DNA of 52,621 bases from IMG/VR virus record IMGVR_UViG_3300042453_003401, positions 1 through 52,621 of that record. One strand, 5' to 3'. The DNA comes from a virus. Below are positions 39,468 through 45,661 of the stretch, in pieces; position 1 is the first letter of the stretch; each line of letters starts with the position of its first letter. The notes below the pieces were generated by a model, which saw nothing but the letters and a program-made list of their open reading frames with translations, was not told the origin of the DNA and searched no databases. The translations under genes were made by a program, and so were the position numbers.

Positions 39468-41450
39468 ATGGCCTTTAACATCCTCGACTTCCTCGAGCAA
39501 CTCCAGCCCAGCAACGAGAAGGGCAAGTTCGTCTGCCCCGCATGCGGCGGCAACGACTTCACGGTGAACAAGACCACAGGCGGCTACAACTGCTGGCACG
39601 ACCCCAGCTCCGCTCACAGGGCCGACATCCGCAATGTGCTGGCTCCAATGGTGCGATGGGAAAAGCCCTACAGGGAGACTGGCTCGCATCACTTCCCCTA
39701 CTACAACAAACAGCGCGAAGAAATCGTTCGGGTGCATCGAGACGATTCGAGCGGCTCAAAACGCATCTGGCAAGAATTTCCCACCATCCCATCGGACGCC
39801 ACCAATCAGAAGGCGCTCTTGCAGGAGATGAAAGCCGGCATTTTGCCGTACAAATATTCGGAAGCCGTTGAGGAGAGTCAGAAGACTGGCCTGCCCATCG
39901 TCGTCGTTGAAGGTGAACTCACCTGCGAAGCCTGCTGGGCTATTGGCCTGCCTGCTGTCACCTTCCTTGGCGGATCGAAGCAATATCGCACCAACGGCGA
40001 CTACAGCCAGCTTTTCAAGGGACAGAAGATTGTCCTGGCTCCCGACAGGGATGAACAAGGCGTGGCCTTCATGGCAGAAATCGCCAATGACAATCCTGGA
40101 GCATCGTGGCTGTATGCCGATCCGCGTTCGTGGGAATGGGACAATCTCCCGCCCGGAAATGGCTATGACTTAGCTGATTACATTGAAGAAGGCGCCACAA
40201 AAGATGAACTGCTTTCTTCCATTGTCACCAAGAGCCGCCACAAGAATCAAGACGGCAAGCCCTCTTACGAGGAGATTATCTCCACAGTAGAAAATTTTGT
40301 TGGCCTCTACGCCAATGATGCTCGCATTGCTTACGAAACCAGCTCATGGTTGGAGCAGCGTGCAGTGAAGATGAATCAGCAAAACATTGATAAGATCATT
40401 GAAGAAGCGAAAGGACGCATATATGGCAGGGAAGAAATTGAAACCATTGATGCCCTGACCATTGCCAACTCTGACAAAGCTCGCGACTGGCTGATTGCTG
40501 GCATCATGCCGCTTGGCACTGTGATGCTGCTAGCAGCTTCTGGCGGCACCGGCAAGAGTACTGTTGCCTACAACTGGGCGCTGCACATTGCCCTTGGTAC
40601 GCCATGGTCTGGACGGCGCTGCATGAAAGGCAAGAGCCTTATCATTCAAAGCGACGAGCCTTTGGTGGATACCAGCGAAAAGCTTGGCGTGATTGGCTAT
40701 GAAGATGCTGGCTTAGATCCTGGCACCATTGCATTCTGGGAGACTTGGCGCTTTGCTCACATGCGACAGTTGGAAGATTACGTTCGCAAGCATCGCCCAT
40801 TGTTTATTACCATTGACTCCCTCACCGCGTGCCTTGCGGGCATGGACGTAGATCTAATTAAAAGTAATGCTGGCGATGTTATTTATGGTCTGCGTGATAT
40901 TGCCAACACTTACAAATGTTCCATTCTCATTCTTCACCATTTGAACAAAAGTGGAGGACTTCGCGACTCAACAAGCTTTGTTGATAATGTTAGCGAAGTG
41001 GTGAAACTTACCAAGCCTGAAAATAATTTCGACGGCAGTCAGTTTCATCTTGAATGGCTTAAGAGCAGAAGCGGTCTCACTGGCAAGCACATGCTTCGCC
41101 GCGATGCATTGAACTATGGCTGGGAATATGCTGGCCCTCTGGGCGGAAGCTTGGAAGAGCTGGATCGCGTGGTGAACACTATCAACATGCGCAAGCACGA
41201 GCGCTTCACCAAACAACAAGCGGCAGCAATGGCTGGAGCATTTGACATTGCTGGCACGAGCAAAATGCTGGAAGTGGCTAGAAGGCAAGGCTTGATCACC
41301 AGCAGCTTTGAGAATGGTCCCAATGGAGAAAAGCAGAGAGTGTACCATTCCTGGGAGTACCAAGAGCCCGACCTTGATTTCGAGAGCAATCACTCTCCCG
41401 CTGCTCCAGCAAAAGAAAGCGACAGCTCCCTTGATGACGAATTCTTTTAA
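39468..41450 (+). CDS. TOPRIM primase-helicase (RepA/DnaB-like)
   Basis: A 660-residue replication protein. CPACGG (C23, C26) with NCWHD (C42, H44) is a zinc-binding primase head. TOPRIM motifs are VVVEGELT (Glu148) and LAPDRDEQG (Asp193, Asp195). From about 340 the AAA/RecA-like helicase starts: Walker A AASGGTGKST (357-365), Walker B PLFITIDSLTA (about 440) and SILILHHLNKSGGLRDST. This is a RepA-like (AAA_25) ring helicase. It primes and unwinds at the phage origin. No polymerase is visible, so host polymerase may be used or the gene lies outside. Confidence 0.88.
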   Translation: MAFNILDFLEQLQPSNEKGKFVCPACGGNDFTVNKTTGGYNCWHDPSSAHRADIRNVLAPMVRWEKPYRETGSHHFPYYNKQREEIVRVHRDDSSGSKRIWQEFPTIPSDATNQKALLQEMKAGILPYKYSEAVEESQKTGLPIVVVEGELTCEACWAIGLPAVTFLGGSKQYRTNGDYSQLFKGQKIVLAPDRDEQGVAFMAEIANDNPGASWLYADPRSWEWDNLPPGNGYDLADYIEEGATKDELLSSIVTKSRHKNQDGKPSYEEIISTVENFVGLYANDARIAYETSSWLEQRAVKMNQQNIDKIIEEAKGRIYGREEIETIDALTIANSDKARDWLIAGIMPLGTVMLLAASGGTGKSTVAYNWALHIALGTPWSGRRCMKGKSLIIQSDEPLVDTSEKLGVIGYEDAGLDPGTIAFWETWRFAHMRQLEDYVRKHRPLFITIDSLTACLAGMDVDLIKSNAGDVIYGLRDIANTYKCSILILHHLNKSGGLRDSTSFVDNVSEVVKLTKPENNFDGSQFHLEWLKSRSGLTGKHMLRRDALNYGWEYAGPLGGSLEELDRVVNTINMRKHERFTKQQAAAMAGAFDIAGTSKMLEVARRQGLITSSFENGPNGEKQRVYHSWEYQEPDLDFESNHSPAAPAKESDSSLDDEFF

Positions 41451-41467
41451 GGAGGTTATGACTGGCT

Positions 41468-41473
41468 TATAAT
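41468..41473 (+). promoter_or_regulatory. Candidate -10 (TATAAT)
   Basis: TATAAT in GGCTTATAATTATGG, ending 25 bases before ATG 41499. Same spacing and GC context as the virion set, though this gene is not obviously a late one. Confidence 0.45.
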
Positions 41474-41498
41474 TATGGCTAGTGCATAATTGTCAATA

Positions 41499-41681
41499 AT
41501 GAAGATCATCTGGGCCGATCACGATCCTTCTTGGGGAGTTTCTAATCCTTCCTGGGACGAGCCTTCTAGGGAAGAAACAGGGGCTGAAGCGCTAAAGGCT
41601 AAAGAATCTTCCCCATCGGGAATTACGGAAGAAGCTGCCCAAGAAAAAAGCTCCTGGAAGGAGCAAAAAAGGTTCGGTTGA
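41499..41681 (+). CDS. Hypothetical small acidic protein
   Basis: A 60-residue protein: MKIIWADHDPSWGVSNPSWD then EPSREETGAEALKAKESSPS and KSSWKEQKRFG. Two similar DPSWG/NPSWD units follow each other. No family recognised. It has a TATAAT-type hexamer 25 bases before the ATG and no clear ribosome binding site. It is the last rightward gene before a leftward cluster. Confidence 0.5.
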   Translation: MKIIWADHDPSWGVSNPSWDEPSREETGAEALKAKESSPSGITEEAAQEKSSWKEQKRFG

Positions 41682-41692
41682 TTGCCTGTTGC

Positions 41693-41800
41693 CTACGGGT
41701 AGCAATAGCCTGTGTGGCCAAAAAGAGCCTGATAGAGGCAGAACGCTAGAAACAGCACAGATGCCACCTTTTTGGCGATGTCAACAAAATGGTTTTTCAT
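41693..41800 (-). CDS. Tiny membrane protein
   Basis: A 35-residue protein, MKNHFVDIAKKVASVLFLAF then CLYQALFGHTGYCYP. One membrane segment (about residues 12-27) after a short basic N-terminus. It is last in the leftward string of tiny genes. It is too short for family assignment; support comes from its composition and close packing after the 52-residue gene. Confidence 0.5.
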   Translation of the reverse strand: MKNHFVDIAKKVASVLFLAFCLYQALFGHTGYCYP

Positions 41801-41812
41801 AAGTTGATCGGA

Positions 41813-41971
41813 CTACTTGCCCCAGCGGGCAATACAAGCTTCAGCAAACGCAGTCATGCTTCCGCTTTCGATTACATCAGTGACTGTACGCTTGTCATTG
41901 TCTGAGCCCCACCACCAAAGGCAGAACTCATCAAGTTCGTCAACTGTAAAGATCCGTGGTTGAGCAGACAT
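41813..41971 (-). CDS. Small acidic protein ending in ARWG
   Basis: A 52-residue protein: MSAQPRIFTVDELDEFCLWW then WGSDNDKRTVTDVIES and MTAFAEACIARWGK. The C-terminal A-x-x-ARWG echoes the ARAVLARWG families of the same cluster, although the rest differs. It might be a truncated or modular relative. Function unknown. Confidence 0.55.
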   Translation of the reverse strand: MSAQPRIFTVDELDEFCLWWWGSDNDKRTVTDVIESGSMTAFAEACIARWGK

Positions 41972-41985
41972 AGAAGGGATGTTGG

Positions 41986-42180
41986 TTACTGGGTTTCAAG
42001 CTCGGCGGCGATGGCTAGAATGTTTTTCTCAGTGATACCAAAATACTTAAGTTCTTGTACAGCAGCTCGCAGGGCGGAGGCAAGCGTTGCCTCTACCTCG
42101 TTGTGGGGGTTGTCGTCCATGCGTTTGTAGGCGGCATTCAGAACCGCCTGCGCGGTAGGTGATAGGGTGCGGTTAGTCAT
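41986..42180 (-). CDS. SPxAQAVLDA family protein, copy 2
   Basis: A 64-residue protein from ATG 42180: TNRTLSPTAQAVLNAAYKRM, ASALRAAVQELKYFGITEKN and ILAIAAELETQ. Related to the 79-residue protein at 26506-26745 over its whole length, apart from a shorter middle. The start overlaps the stop of the upstream gene. Function unknown. Confidence 0.6.
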   Translation of the reverse strand: MTNRTLSPTAQAVLNAAYKRMDDNPHNEVEATLASALRAAVQELKYFGITEKNILAIAAELETQ

Positions 42181-42409
42181 TGTCGGGAGTCTCTTCACTT
42201 GTTGGTTCAGGTAGCACAGAAAAGTAGCCTCTTGCTTCTAAAAGCATGTAAGCAAAAAGTTCGGCCTTGGAAAAGGTATCCAGACCGGCATTTACTATAA
42301 AGGCTTTCTGCTGAATCTCTTGCTCGACTTCCCGCAAGAAATGAACATAGACATAGGTGTTATCTACTTTGACCACCTTAGGTGGTTTTTCCGTAAGGAG
42401 CTCAGTCAT
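42173..42409 (-). CDS. Hypothetical protein of the small-gene cluster
   Basis: A 78-residue protein, ATG 42409 overlapping the stop of the upstream gene (ATGA). MTELLTEKPPKVVKVDNTYV then YVHFLREVEQEIQQKAFIVN and FSKAELFAYMLLEARGYFSV. Helical middle, acidic end. No family recognised. Confidence 0.55.
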   Translation of the reverse strand: MTELLTEKPPKVVKVDNTYVYVHFLREVEQEIQQKAFIVNAGLDTFSKAELFAYMLLEARGYFSVLPEPTSEETPDND

Positions 42410-42672
42410 TGGCGGTCCCAGCGGGCGAGGACGGCGCGGGTGATACGCGGTACCCACCACAACGGATCACTGATCACCGTGCCAGCCGGCATTTCGCGAG
42501 CCAGCCACGCGGCAAAGTCGGCGAACCACTTTTCATCCGTCGGCCCCTGCGACTCGGGCTGGGACAAGGCGCCGCGAGCGTGGTCAATCAAGTCGCGGTC
42601 CCTAGGGGGTTGCACCGGATACTGTTCCAGGCTGCACAGCAGCTCAGTGCACAGCGCTCGAAAGTCAGTCAT
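42406..42672 (-). CDS. ARAVLARWG family protein, copy 2
   Basis: An 88-residue protein: MTDFRALCTELLCSLEQ, DHARGALSQPESQGPTDEKW and the end TRAVLARWDRQ. Shares the beginning, the ALxQPExQxPTDE block and the end with copy 1 at 26232 and copy 3 at 43185; the segment between block and end (FADFAAWLAREMPAGTVISD) is different, so the middle seems exchangeable. It overlaps both neighbours by four bases. Function unknown. Confidence 0.6.
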   Translation of the reverse strand: MTDFRALCTELLCSLEQYPVQPPRDRDLIDHARGALSQPESQGPTDEKWFADFAAWLAREMPAGTVISDPLWWVPRITRAVLARWDRQ

Positions 42673-43007
42673 TCGGGCAGTTGCTCCAGTGCGCGGCGGA
42701 CGATTGAAAAGTCGTTAATGTCCCAACTTGGGTCTTCTGCTTTATTTAGCAGAGCTAGCGCTTGCTCTTTCAAGCTCGGCGGCTTCGGTCGGCGGGCGGC
42801 GCGGAGTTCTAGCGCAAGACTTTCGCGGAGATCGCGGGCAAAGTAATGGCAGCACGCCTCCAGTTCCTGGTCTGCACCAGCTTGGAAACCATTCCTCCAG
42901 GCACAGTCCAGCACATAATCAACGTTTTCTCGTTCGTTGAGAATGTCGTCCTCCCACTGCTTAAATTCCTCTTGCGGCGGGCTAATCGGGTGTTGCTGGT
43001 CAGTCAC
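42669..43007 (-). CDS. HPISPP...RRPKPPSLKEQAL family protein, copy 1
   Basis: A 112-residue protein from GTG 43007: MTDQQHPISPPQEEFKQWED, then GADQELEACCHYF and RRPKPPSLKEQALALLNKAE, ending IVRRALEQLPE. The 43761-44120 gene has the same order (HPITPPPELVQQWWEEADQY, GADKELLACGNYL, RRPKPPSLKEQALKEL, IRLALEQLDG). Probably a helical, soluble protein of a lineage-specific family. Function unknown. Confidence 0.65.
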   Translation of the reverse strand: MTDQQHPISPPQEEFKQWEDDILNERENVDYVLDCAWRNGFQAGADQELEACCHYFARDLRESLALELRAARRPKPPSLKEQALALLNKAEDPSWDINDFSIVRRALEQLPE

Positions 43008-43188
43008 TGGTTTGGTTCAGATAGTCGGTTTGCGAAATTGTTGGTAGTGGATCACCAAGTGCTTCAAGGGCACAGATCATGCACCAGTACCCTTCGTGGC
43101 CTTTGATGGTGCTTGCGATGGTGTGCGGGTGTGTCCCATGCTTGGGGCAGATCACGCCAAAGCCGGCCCATGTGTAGAAATCAGTCAC
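43000..43188 (-). CDS. Small Cys/His-containing protein
   Basis: A 62-residue protein from GTG 43188, overlapping the stop of its upstream neighbour. VTDFYTWAGFGVICPKHGTH, PHTIASTIKGHEGYWCMICA. The C-x2-H and C-x2-C pairs (CPKH, CMIC) would allow zinc binding. No family recognised. It overlaps the downstream gene by 8 bases. Confidence 0.55.
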   Translation of the reverse strand: MTDFYTWAGFGVICPKHGTHPHTIASTIKGHEGYWCMICALEALGDPLPTISQTDYLNQTSD

Positions 43189-43679
43189 TGGCACCCCCAG
43201 CGAGCAAGGATGGCGCGGGCGTATTCCAGCGCTGAGTGGTTTAAGCAGACACGAAAGATGCCGGGCTTGACCTGACCACCAGTTGCATCGCTGCAAACCT
43301 TGGCTGAGTAAGAGAACTCATCCCGCATAGTTTTGGGCATCAGTTCCAGCAGTTCCTCATCTGTTGGCATCTGCGGCTCGGGCTGGTCGAGATAGGCGCG
43401 AGCTTCGGCCAGCAAATCAAGTTCATCCTTTTCGTACCAGCACTCCCATTGCATGAGCATTTCCAGCGCATCAATGAATCGCCGGATCAAATCTCTGGGC
43501 TTGACATCACATCGGCTTGTTGCGGTGTTTTGCTTGAGAAATTCCACCATTAAGCGATGGGCTTCACCAGCGTCAGCAATAAACTGGCCCCGGTAGTGGA
43601 AGCCTTCTTTGTCGAGGCGCAGTACTTCTTCCGTTGGCGGAGAACAGAACTTGATGCAGTTGGCGGGTTGTTCAGTCAT
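43185..43679 (-). CDS. ARAVLARWG family protein, copy 3 (long form)
   Basis: A 164-residue protein. An extra N-terminal part (EEVLRLDKEGFHYRGQFIAD, AGEAHRLMVEFL) is followed by the family region: DLIRRFIDALEMLMQWE, ARAYLDQPEPQMPTDEELLE, then RDEFSYSAKVCSDATGGQVK and the end YARAILARWGCQ. The long form shows the full family, of which copies 1 and 2 are shorter versions. I recall proteins of this type from picocyanobacterial phages, unannotated. Role unknown. Confidence 0.65.
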   Translation of the reverse strand: MTEQPANCIKFCSPPTEEVLRLDKEGFHYRGQFIADAGEAHRLMVEFLKQNTATSRCDVKPRDLIRRFIDALEMLMQWECWYEKDELDLLAEARAYLDQPEPQMPTDEELLELMPKTMRDEFSYSAKVCSDATGGQVKPGIFRVCLNHSALEYARAILARWGCQ

Positions 43680-43768
43680 CGGATGCTACCTACAAATAAA
43701 CCAACAATGAAACCAAAGAAAAAGATCAGGCATAGCAAGGAATCAACCTTGTCTTGTATCTCAGCCAT
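43676..43768 (-). CDS. Tiny membrane protein (30 residues)
   Basis: MAEIQDKVDSLLCLIFFFGF then IVGLFVGSIR: one hydrophobic segment. Both ends overlap neighbours: the ATG overlaps the upstream stop (8 bases), and the TGA shares four bases with the downstream start (ATGA). Such precise packing supports real translation despite the small size. Function unknown. Confidence 0.6.
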   Translation of the reverse strand: MAEIQDKVDSLLCLIFFFGFIVGLFVGSIR

Positions 43769-44120
43769 CGAGTTGCTCTAGGGCGAGGCGGATTGTGTGA
43801 ATAGCGTTGCAGTGGTTGTGCAGCGGCATGTCGAGATGCTTGTGAACCCATGCCAGTTCTTTCAGCGCCTGCTCTTTCAAGCTCGGCGGCTTGGGGCGGC
43901 GATAATTATAAAACTCAATTACATCTTCTTCCTCCCACGCAGCGCACTGCTTAAGGTAATTTCCACAAGCTAGTAACTCTTTATCGGCGCCCCATTGGGC
44001 GGCTTCGGTGGCAACGTAGTCGAAGTAAGTCTTCGGATCGTCTTGGTACTGGTCAGCTTCTTCCCACCACTGCTGCACCAGCTCTGGCGGTGGGGTGATG
44101 GGGTGTTGTTGGTTAGTCAT
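43761..44120 (-). CDS. HPISPP...RRPKPPSLKEQAL family protein, copy 2
   Basis: A 119-residue protein: TNQQHPITPPPELVQQWWEE, GADKELLACGNYLKQCAAWE, RRPKPPSLKEQALKELAWVH, ending LALEQLDG. Clearly related to the 112-residue protein at 42669-43007, with the middle and the part after KEQAL most variable. Function unknown; helical and acidic. Confidence 0.65.
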   Translation of the reverse strand: MTNQQHPITPPPELVQQWWEEADQYQDDPKTYFDYVATEAAQWGADKELLACGNYLKQCAAWEEEDVIEFYNYRRPKPPSLKEQALKELAWVHKHLDMPLHNHCNAIHTIRLALEQLDG

Positions 44121-44132
44121 TAGTTGTTTTCT

Positions 44133-44204
44133 CTAAGTAGTGGCGATGATATAGGTGATGCAGATGAAAAGGACAATGATGACCAAGGCTTCCCATGGTC
44201 CCAT
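44133..44204 (-). CDS. Tiny membrane peptide (23 residues)
   Basis: MGPWEALVIIVLFICITYII then ATT: a single hydrophobic helix. Its ATG (44204) shares a base with the stop of the upstream gene (TGATG) and follows the strong GGAGGGCAAG ribosome binding site in that gene's end. The strong site and junction support translation. Function unknown; a membrane modulator is possible. Confidence 0.6.
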   Translation of the reverse strand: MGPWEALVIIVLFICITYIIATT

Positions 44205-44338
44205 CACTTGCCCTCCTTCCACTTGGCAGCATCACGCTCAGCTTGACAGTTCTTGTCTTTGCCATAGAGCCATGCGGCAGTGCCCTGGCCGGGCTTCGGG
44301 CCGTTACGAGGAAGCTTGATCAAACGAAATTCAGGCAT
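44204..44338 (-). CDS. Small basic protein, first of the leftward cluster
   Basis: A 44-residue protein: MPEFRLIKLPRNGPKPGQGT then AAWLYGKDKNCQAERDAAKW and KEGK. Basic, no membrane segment. It opens the leftward cluster of tiny genes and has a TACAAT hexamer 21 bases before the ATG. Family not recognised. Confidence 0.6.
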   Translation of the reverse strand: MPEFRLIKLPRNGPKPGQGTAAWLYGKDKNCQAERDAAKWKEGK

Positions 44339-44359
44339 GGTTGGTTGAGAGGCTCGCTC

Positions 44360-44365
44360 ATTGTA
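44360..44365 (-). promoter_or_regulatory. Candidate -10 (TACAAT) for leftward tiny-gene cluster
   Basis: On the - strand GGTGTACAATGAG, 21 bases before the first gene of the cluster. No -35 at normal distance. Spacing agrees with the late promoter set, but the hexamer differs in one base. Confidence 0.4.
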
Positions 44366-44443
44366 CACCCGCGTCAACATCCTCTCGAACGCTGTGCCAA
44401 TTAAACGACTGTCACAAGCCTGCTTGACTTAAGTATTACAATC

Positions 44444-44482
44444 GTCCCCTGGCTGCTCTCCGGCATCTACGCGCCTGGGGAC
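44444..44482. repeat. Inverted repeat H1
   Basis: Arms GTCCCCTGG (44444-44452) and CCTGGGGAC (44474-44482), eight of nine pairs, with a 21-base loop. First of four hairpins in the divergent region. Confidence 0.5.
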
Positions 44483-44549
44483 ACCAGCCCATTTCAGTCC
44501 CTGCGGCGCTTCTGGCCAAGGAGATCAATGGGAGGAAAATTTAGTTGGA

Positions 44550-44576
44550 TTCTTAATAACCGTCTGTTATTGAGAA
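44550..44576. repeat. AT-rich inverted repeat H2
   Basis: Arms TTCTTAATAAC (44550-44560) and GTTATTGAGAA (44566-44576) pair over 11 positions with a single T-G, loop CGTCT. Could be an operator for a dimeric repressor, an origin element or an RNA hairpin (the T-G pair is allowed only in the + strand RNA). Confidence 0.55.
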
Positions 44577-44592
44577 TGCAAGTATCCTTCGC

Positions 44593-44640
44593 AAGCGCCA
44601 TCGCGCAGGAGGCCCCAGGCCGACCTTGTTCATGGCGCTT
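44593..44640. repeat. Stem-loop A of a tandem covarying pair
   Basis: Nine-pair outer helix AAGCGCCAT (44593-44601) with ATGGCGCTT (44632-44640). The 30-base core starts CGCGCAGG and ends CTTGTTC, and contains an inner GGCC-CCA-GGCC hairpin. Core ends match those of stem-loop B while the outer helix sequence differs. Confidence 0.6.
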
Positions 44641-44686
44641 TAATTTCCTTTCCATTGACTTCTTCTGAAAAATGACTATTGTGGGA

Positions 44687-44732
44687 AGGCCGCTCGCGCA
44701 GGCGAGCCCTAGCGAGCTTGTTCAAGCGGCCT
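44687..44732. repeat. Stem-loop B of a tandem covarying pair
   Basis: Eight-pair outer helix AGGCCGCT (44687-44694) with AGCGGCCT (44725-44732), core of 30 bases starting CGCGCAGG and ending CTTGTTCA. An inner GCTCGC-GCAG-GCGAGC hairpin is a competing fold. It ends 20 bases before the start of the next gene (44753). Confidence 0.6.
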
Positions 44733-44752
44733 GTAGTTAATCTTCTTGATCA

Positions 44753-44995
44753 ATGCCCACAGCTCCTCTCGCTCCAGACAGACTCCCTCTGCTCGAGCAC
44801 AATGGAACAACGATCGAGGTGTACCAGCACCATGGTTATTCCAGGCCCGACAGAGGCCCCCTGCCTCCCAGCAGAATCCTTTACGCTGCTCGTGATCAAA
44901 ATAACGAGCGCCATTGGAGAGGAAGCCTTGATGAAATCGAAAGCTTGATTGACCGAGGCTTTGTCGTGGCAACGATTAGCGGAGGCAGTCTGTGA
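44753..44995 (+). CDS. Hypothetical protein, first gene of the right arm
   Basis: An 80-residue protein: MPTAPLAPDRLPLLEHNGTT then IEVYQHHGYSRPDRGPLPPS and LDEIESLIDRGFVVATISGG. Small beta-plus-helix layout. No family recognised. It lies just after stem-loop B and overlaps the next gene by one base (TGATG). Confidence 0.55.
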   Translation: MPTAPLAPDRLPLLEHNGTTIEVYQHHGYSRPDRGPLPPSRILYAARDQNNERHWRGSLDEIESLIDRGFVVATISGGSL

Positions 44996-45312
44996 TGGAC
45001 AATGAAGAGCTGATTAGCCTCCTAAAGGAAATGGAAGCTATCAAAGCAAATCAACGCGCATTGTCCGAAAAGGAACAGCAATGCCGCGAAGATATTTTTG
45101 CTCTCATGCAAGACCTTGGCATTGACCAAGAGAAAAGCAACTATGGCAACATTCGCTTGCAGCGCAGAGCAGAAAAAGACTATGGCGAAGCCATTAAAAT
45201 GCTAGAGCGCCAATTGAAAGAAGCCAAAAAACTGGCTGATGACATGGGCGACTATCAAATTAAAGGCTACAAAGAAAGCCTTGTTTACACTCCTCCAGTT
45301 GAGCTGTTTTGA
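44995..45312 (+). CDS. Gp157-like coiled-coil protein
   Basis: A 105-residue protein from ATG 44995 with GGAGGC 8 bases upstream. LLKEMEAIKANQRALSEKEQ, EDIFALMQDLGIDQEKSNYG and NIRLQRRAEKDYGEAIKMLE resemble the siphovirus Gp157 family: a long helix, an LxxxMxxxGI..... strand pair with a Thr/Arg-rich segment, then a second helix. Such proteins are linked to early functions, sometimes near ssDNA-binding or host-takeover genes. The match is partial. Confidence 0.45.
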   Translation: MDNEELISLLKEMEAIKANQRALSEKEQQCREDIFALMQDLGIDQEKSNYGNIRLQRRAEKDYGEAIKMLERQLKEAKKLADDMGDYQIKGYKESLVYTPPVELF

Positions 45313-45470
45313 CCGCACCATTAACCAAAGCGGAAGTCACTGCTCTTATTGATCAAAAGATAAGAGAGCATGAAATTCGCATTGGCGTGATTAGCGGCCT
45401 TGCGGGAGTCTTGTTTATCGCAGGACTCTCTTATTTTCTTTCCATTGTTTACCTTGCTACCATCAGATGA
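45309..45470 (+). CDS. Small membrane protein
   Basis: A 53-residue protein from TTG 45309 (overlap TTGA with the upstream stop): TAPLTKAEVTALIDQKIREH then EIRIGVISGLAGVLFIAGLS and YFLSIVYLATIR. A soluble helix precedes one membrane segment. The stop overlaps the next start (ATGA). The unusual TTG start is supported only by the overlap pattern. Confidence 0.5.
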   Translation: MTAPLTKAEVTALIDQKIREHEIRIGVISGLAGVLFIAGLSYFLSIVYLATIR

Positions 45471-45643
45471 GCGCCCCATTTATTCCTTTACCATTGCTCT
45501 CTGACAGAGAGTGGAAAGAGCTAAATGTGTTGCGCAAAGCCATTAGCGACAGCCCTTCAGCGGTGGTGCCAGAGCAGCAAGAGCGTTTTGCTGCATTGTT
45601 CGCTAGAAGCTTGCTTGGTAAAGGCGACAAGCCTTTAAAATGA
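45467..45643 (+). CDS. Hypothetical small protein
   Basis: A 58-residue protein: MSAPFIPLPLLSDREWKELN then VLRKAISDSPSAVVPEQQER and FAALFARSLLGKGDKPLK. Helical and soluble. ATGA overlap with the membrane protein gene. The candidate promoter TAAAAT for the terminase-like gene lies in its last codons. Confidence 0.55.
   Translation: MSAPFIPLPLLSDREWKELNVLRKAISDSPSAVVPEQQERFAALFARSLLGKGDKPLK
45636..45641 (+). promoter_or_regulatory. Candidate -10 (TAAAAT) for the terminase-like gene
   Basis: TAAAAT in GCCTTTAAAATG, 20 bases before ATG 45662. Same GC-T-rich context as the virion promoters; the weakest hexamer of the set. Confidence 0.4.
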
Positions 45644-45661
45644 TTTTACTGCCCATTGACC

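Larger units (their letters stand above)
44339..44752. other. Hairpin-rich divergent intergenic region
   Basis: 414 bases without a gene, between the leftward tiny-gene cluster and the rightward right arm. It holds a hairpin with arms GTCCCCTGG/CCTGGGGAC (44444-44482), an AT-rich near-palindrome (44550-44576), two related stem-loops (44593-44640 and 44687-44732), a TACAAT hexamer for leftward transcription and a TTACAAT stretch near 44437. This arrangement suits a control region, origin or packaging site; a small terminase-like gene lies 0.9 kb downstream. Which of these it is cannot be decided from sequence. Confidence 0.6.

Noticed and set aside
41449-41472. AAGGAGG followed by ATGACTGGCTTATAA, a four-codon frame
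   Set aside because: The spacing of two bases is too short for normal initiation and the peptide is trivial; the stretch is better explained as part of the TATAAT promoter region.
42372-42390. Hairpin ACCACC-TTA-GGTGGT followed by TTTT on the + strand
   Set aside because: It lies inside a well supported - strand gene, the stem is only six pairs and the loop three bases; probably codon coincidence, although it could stop rightward readthrough.
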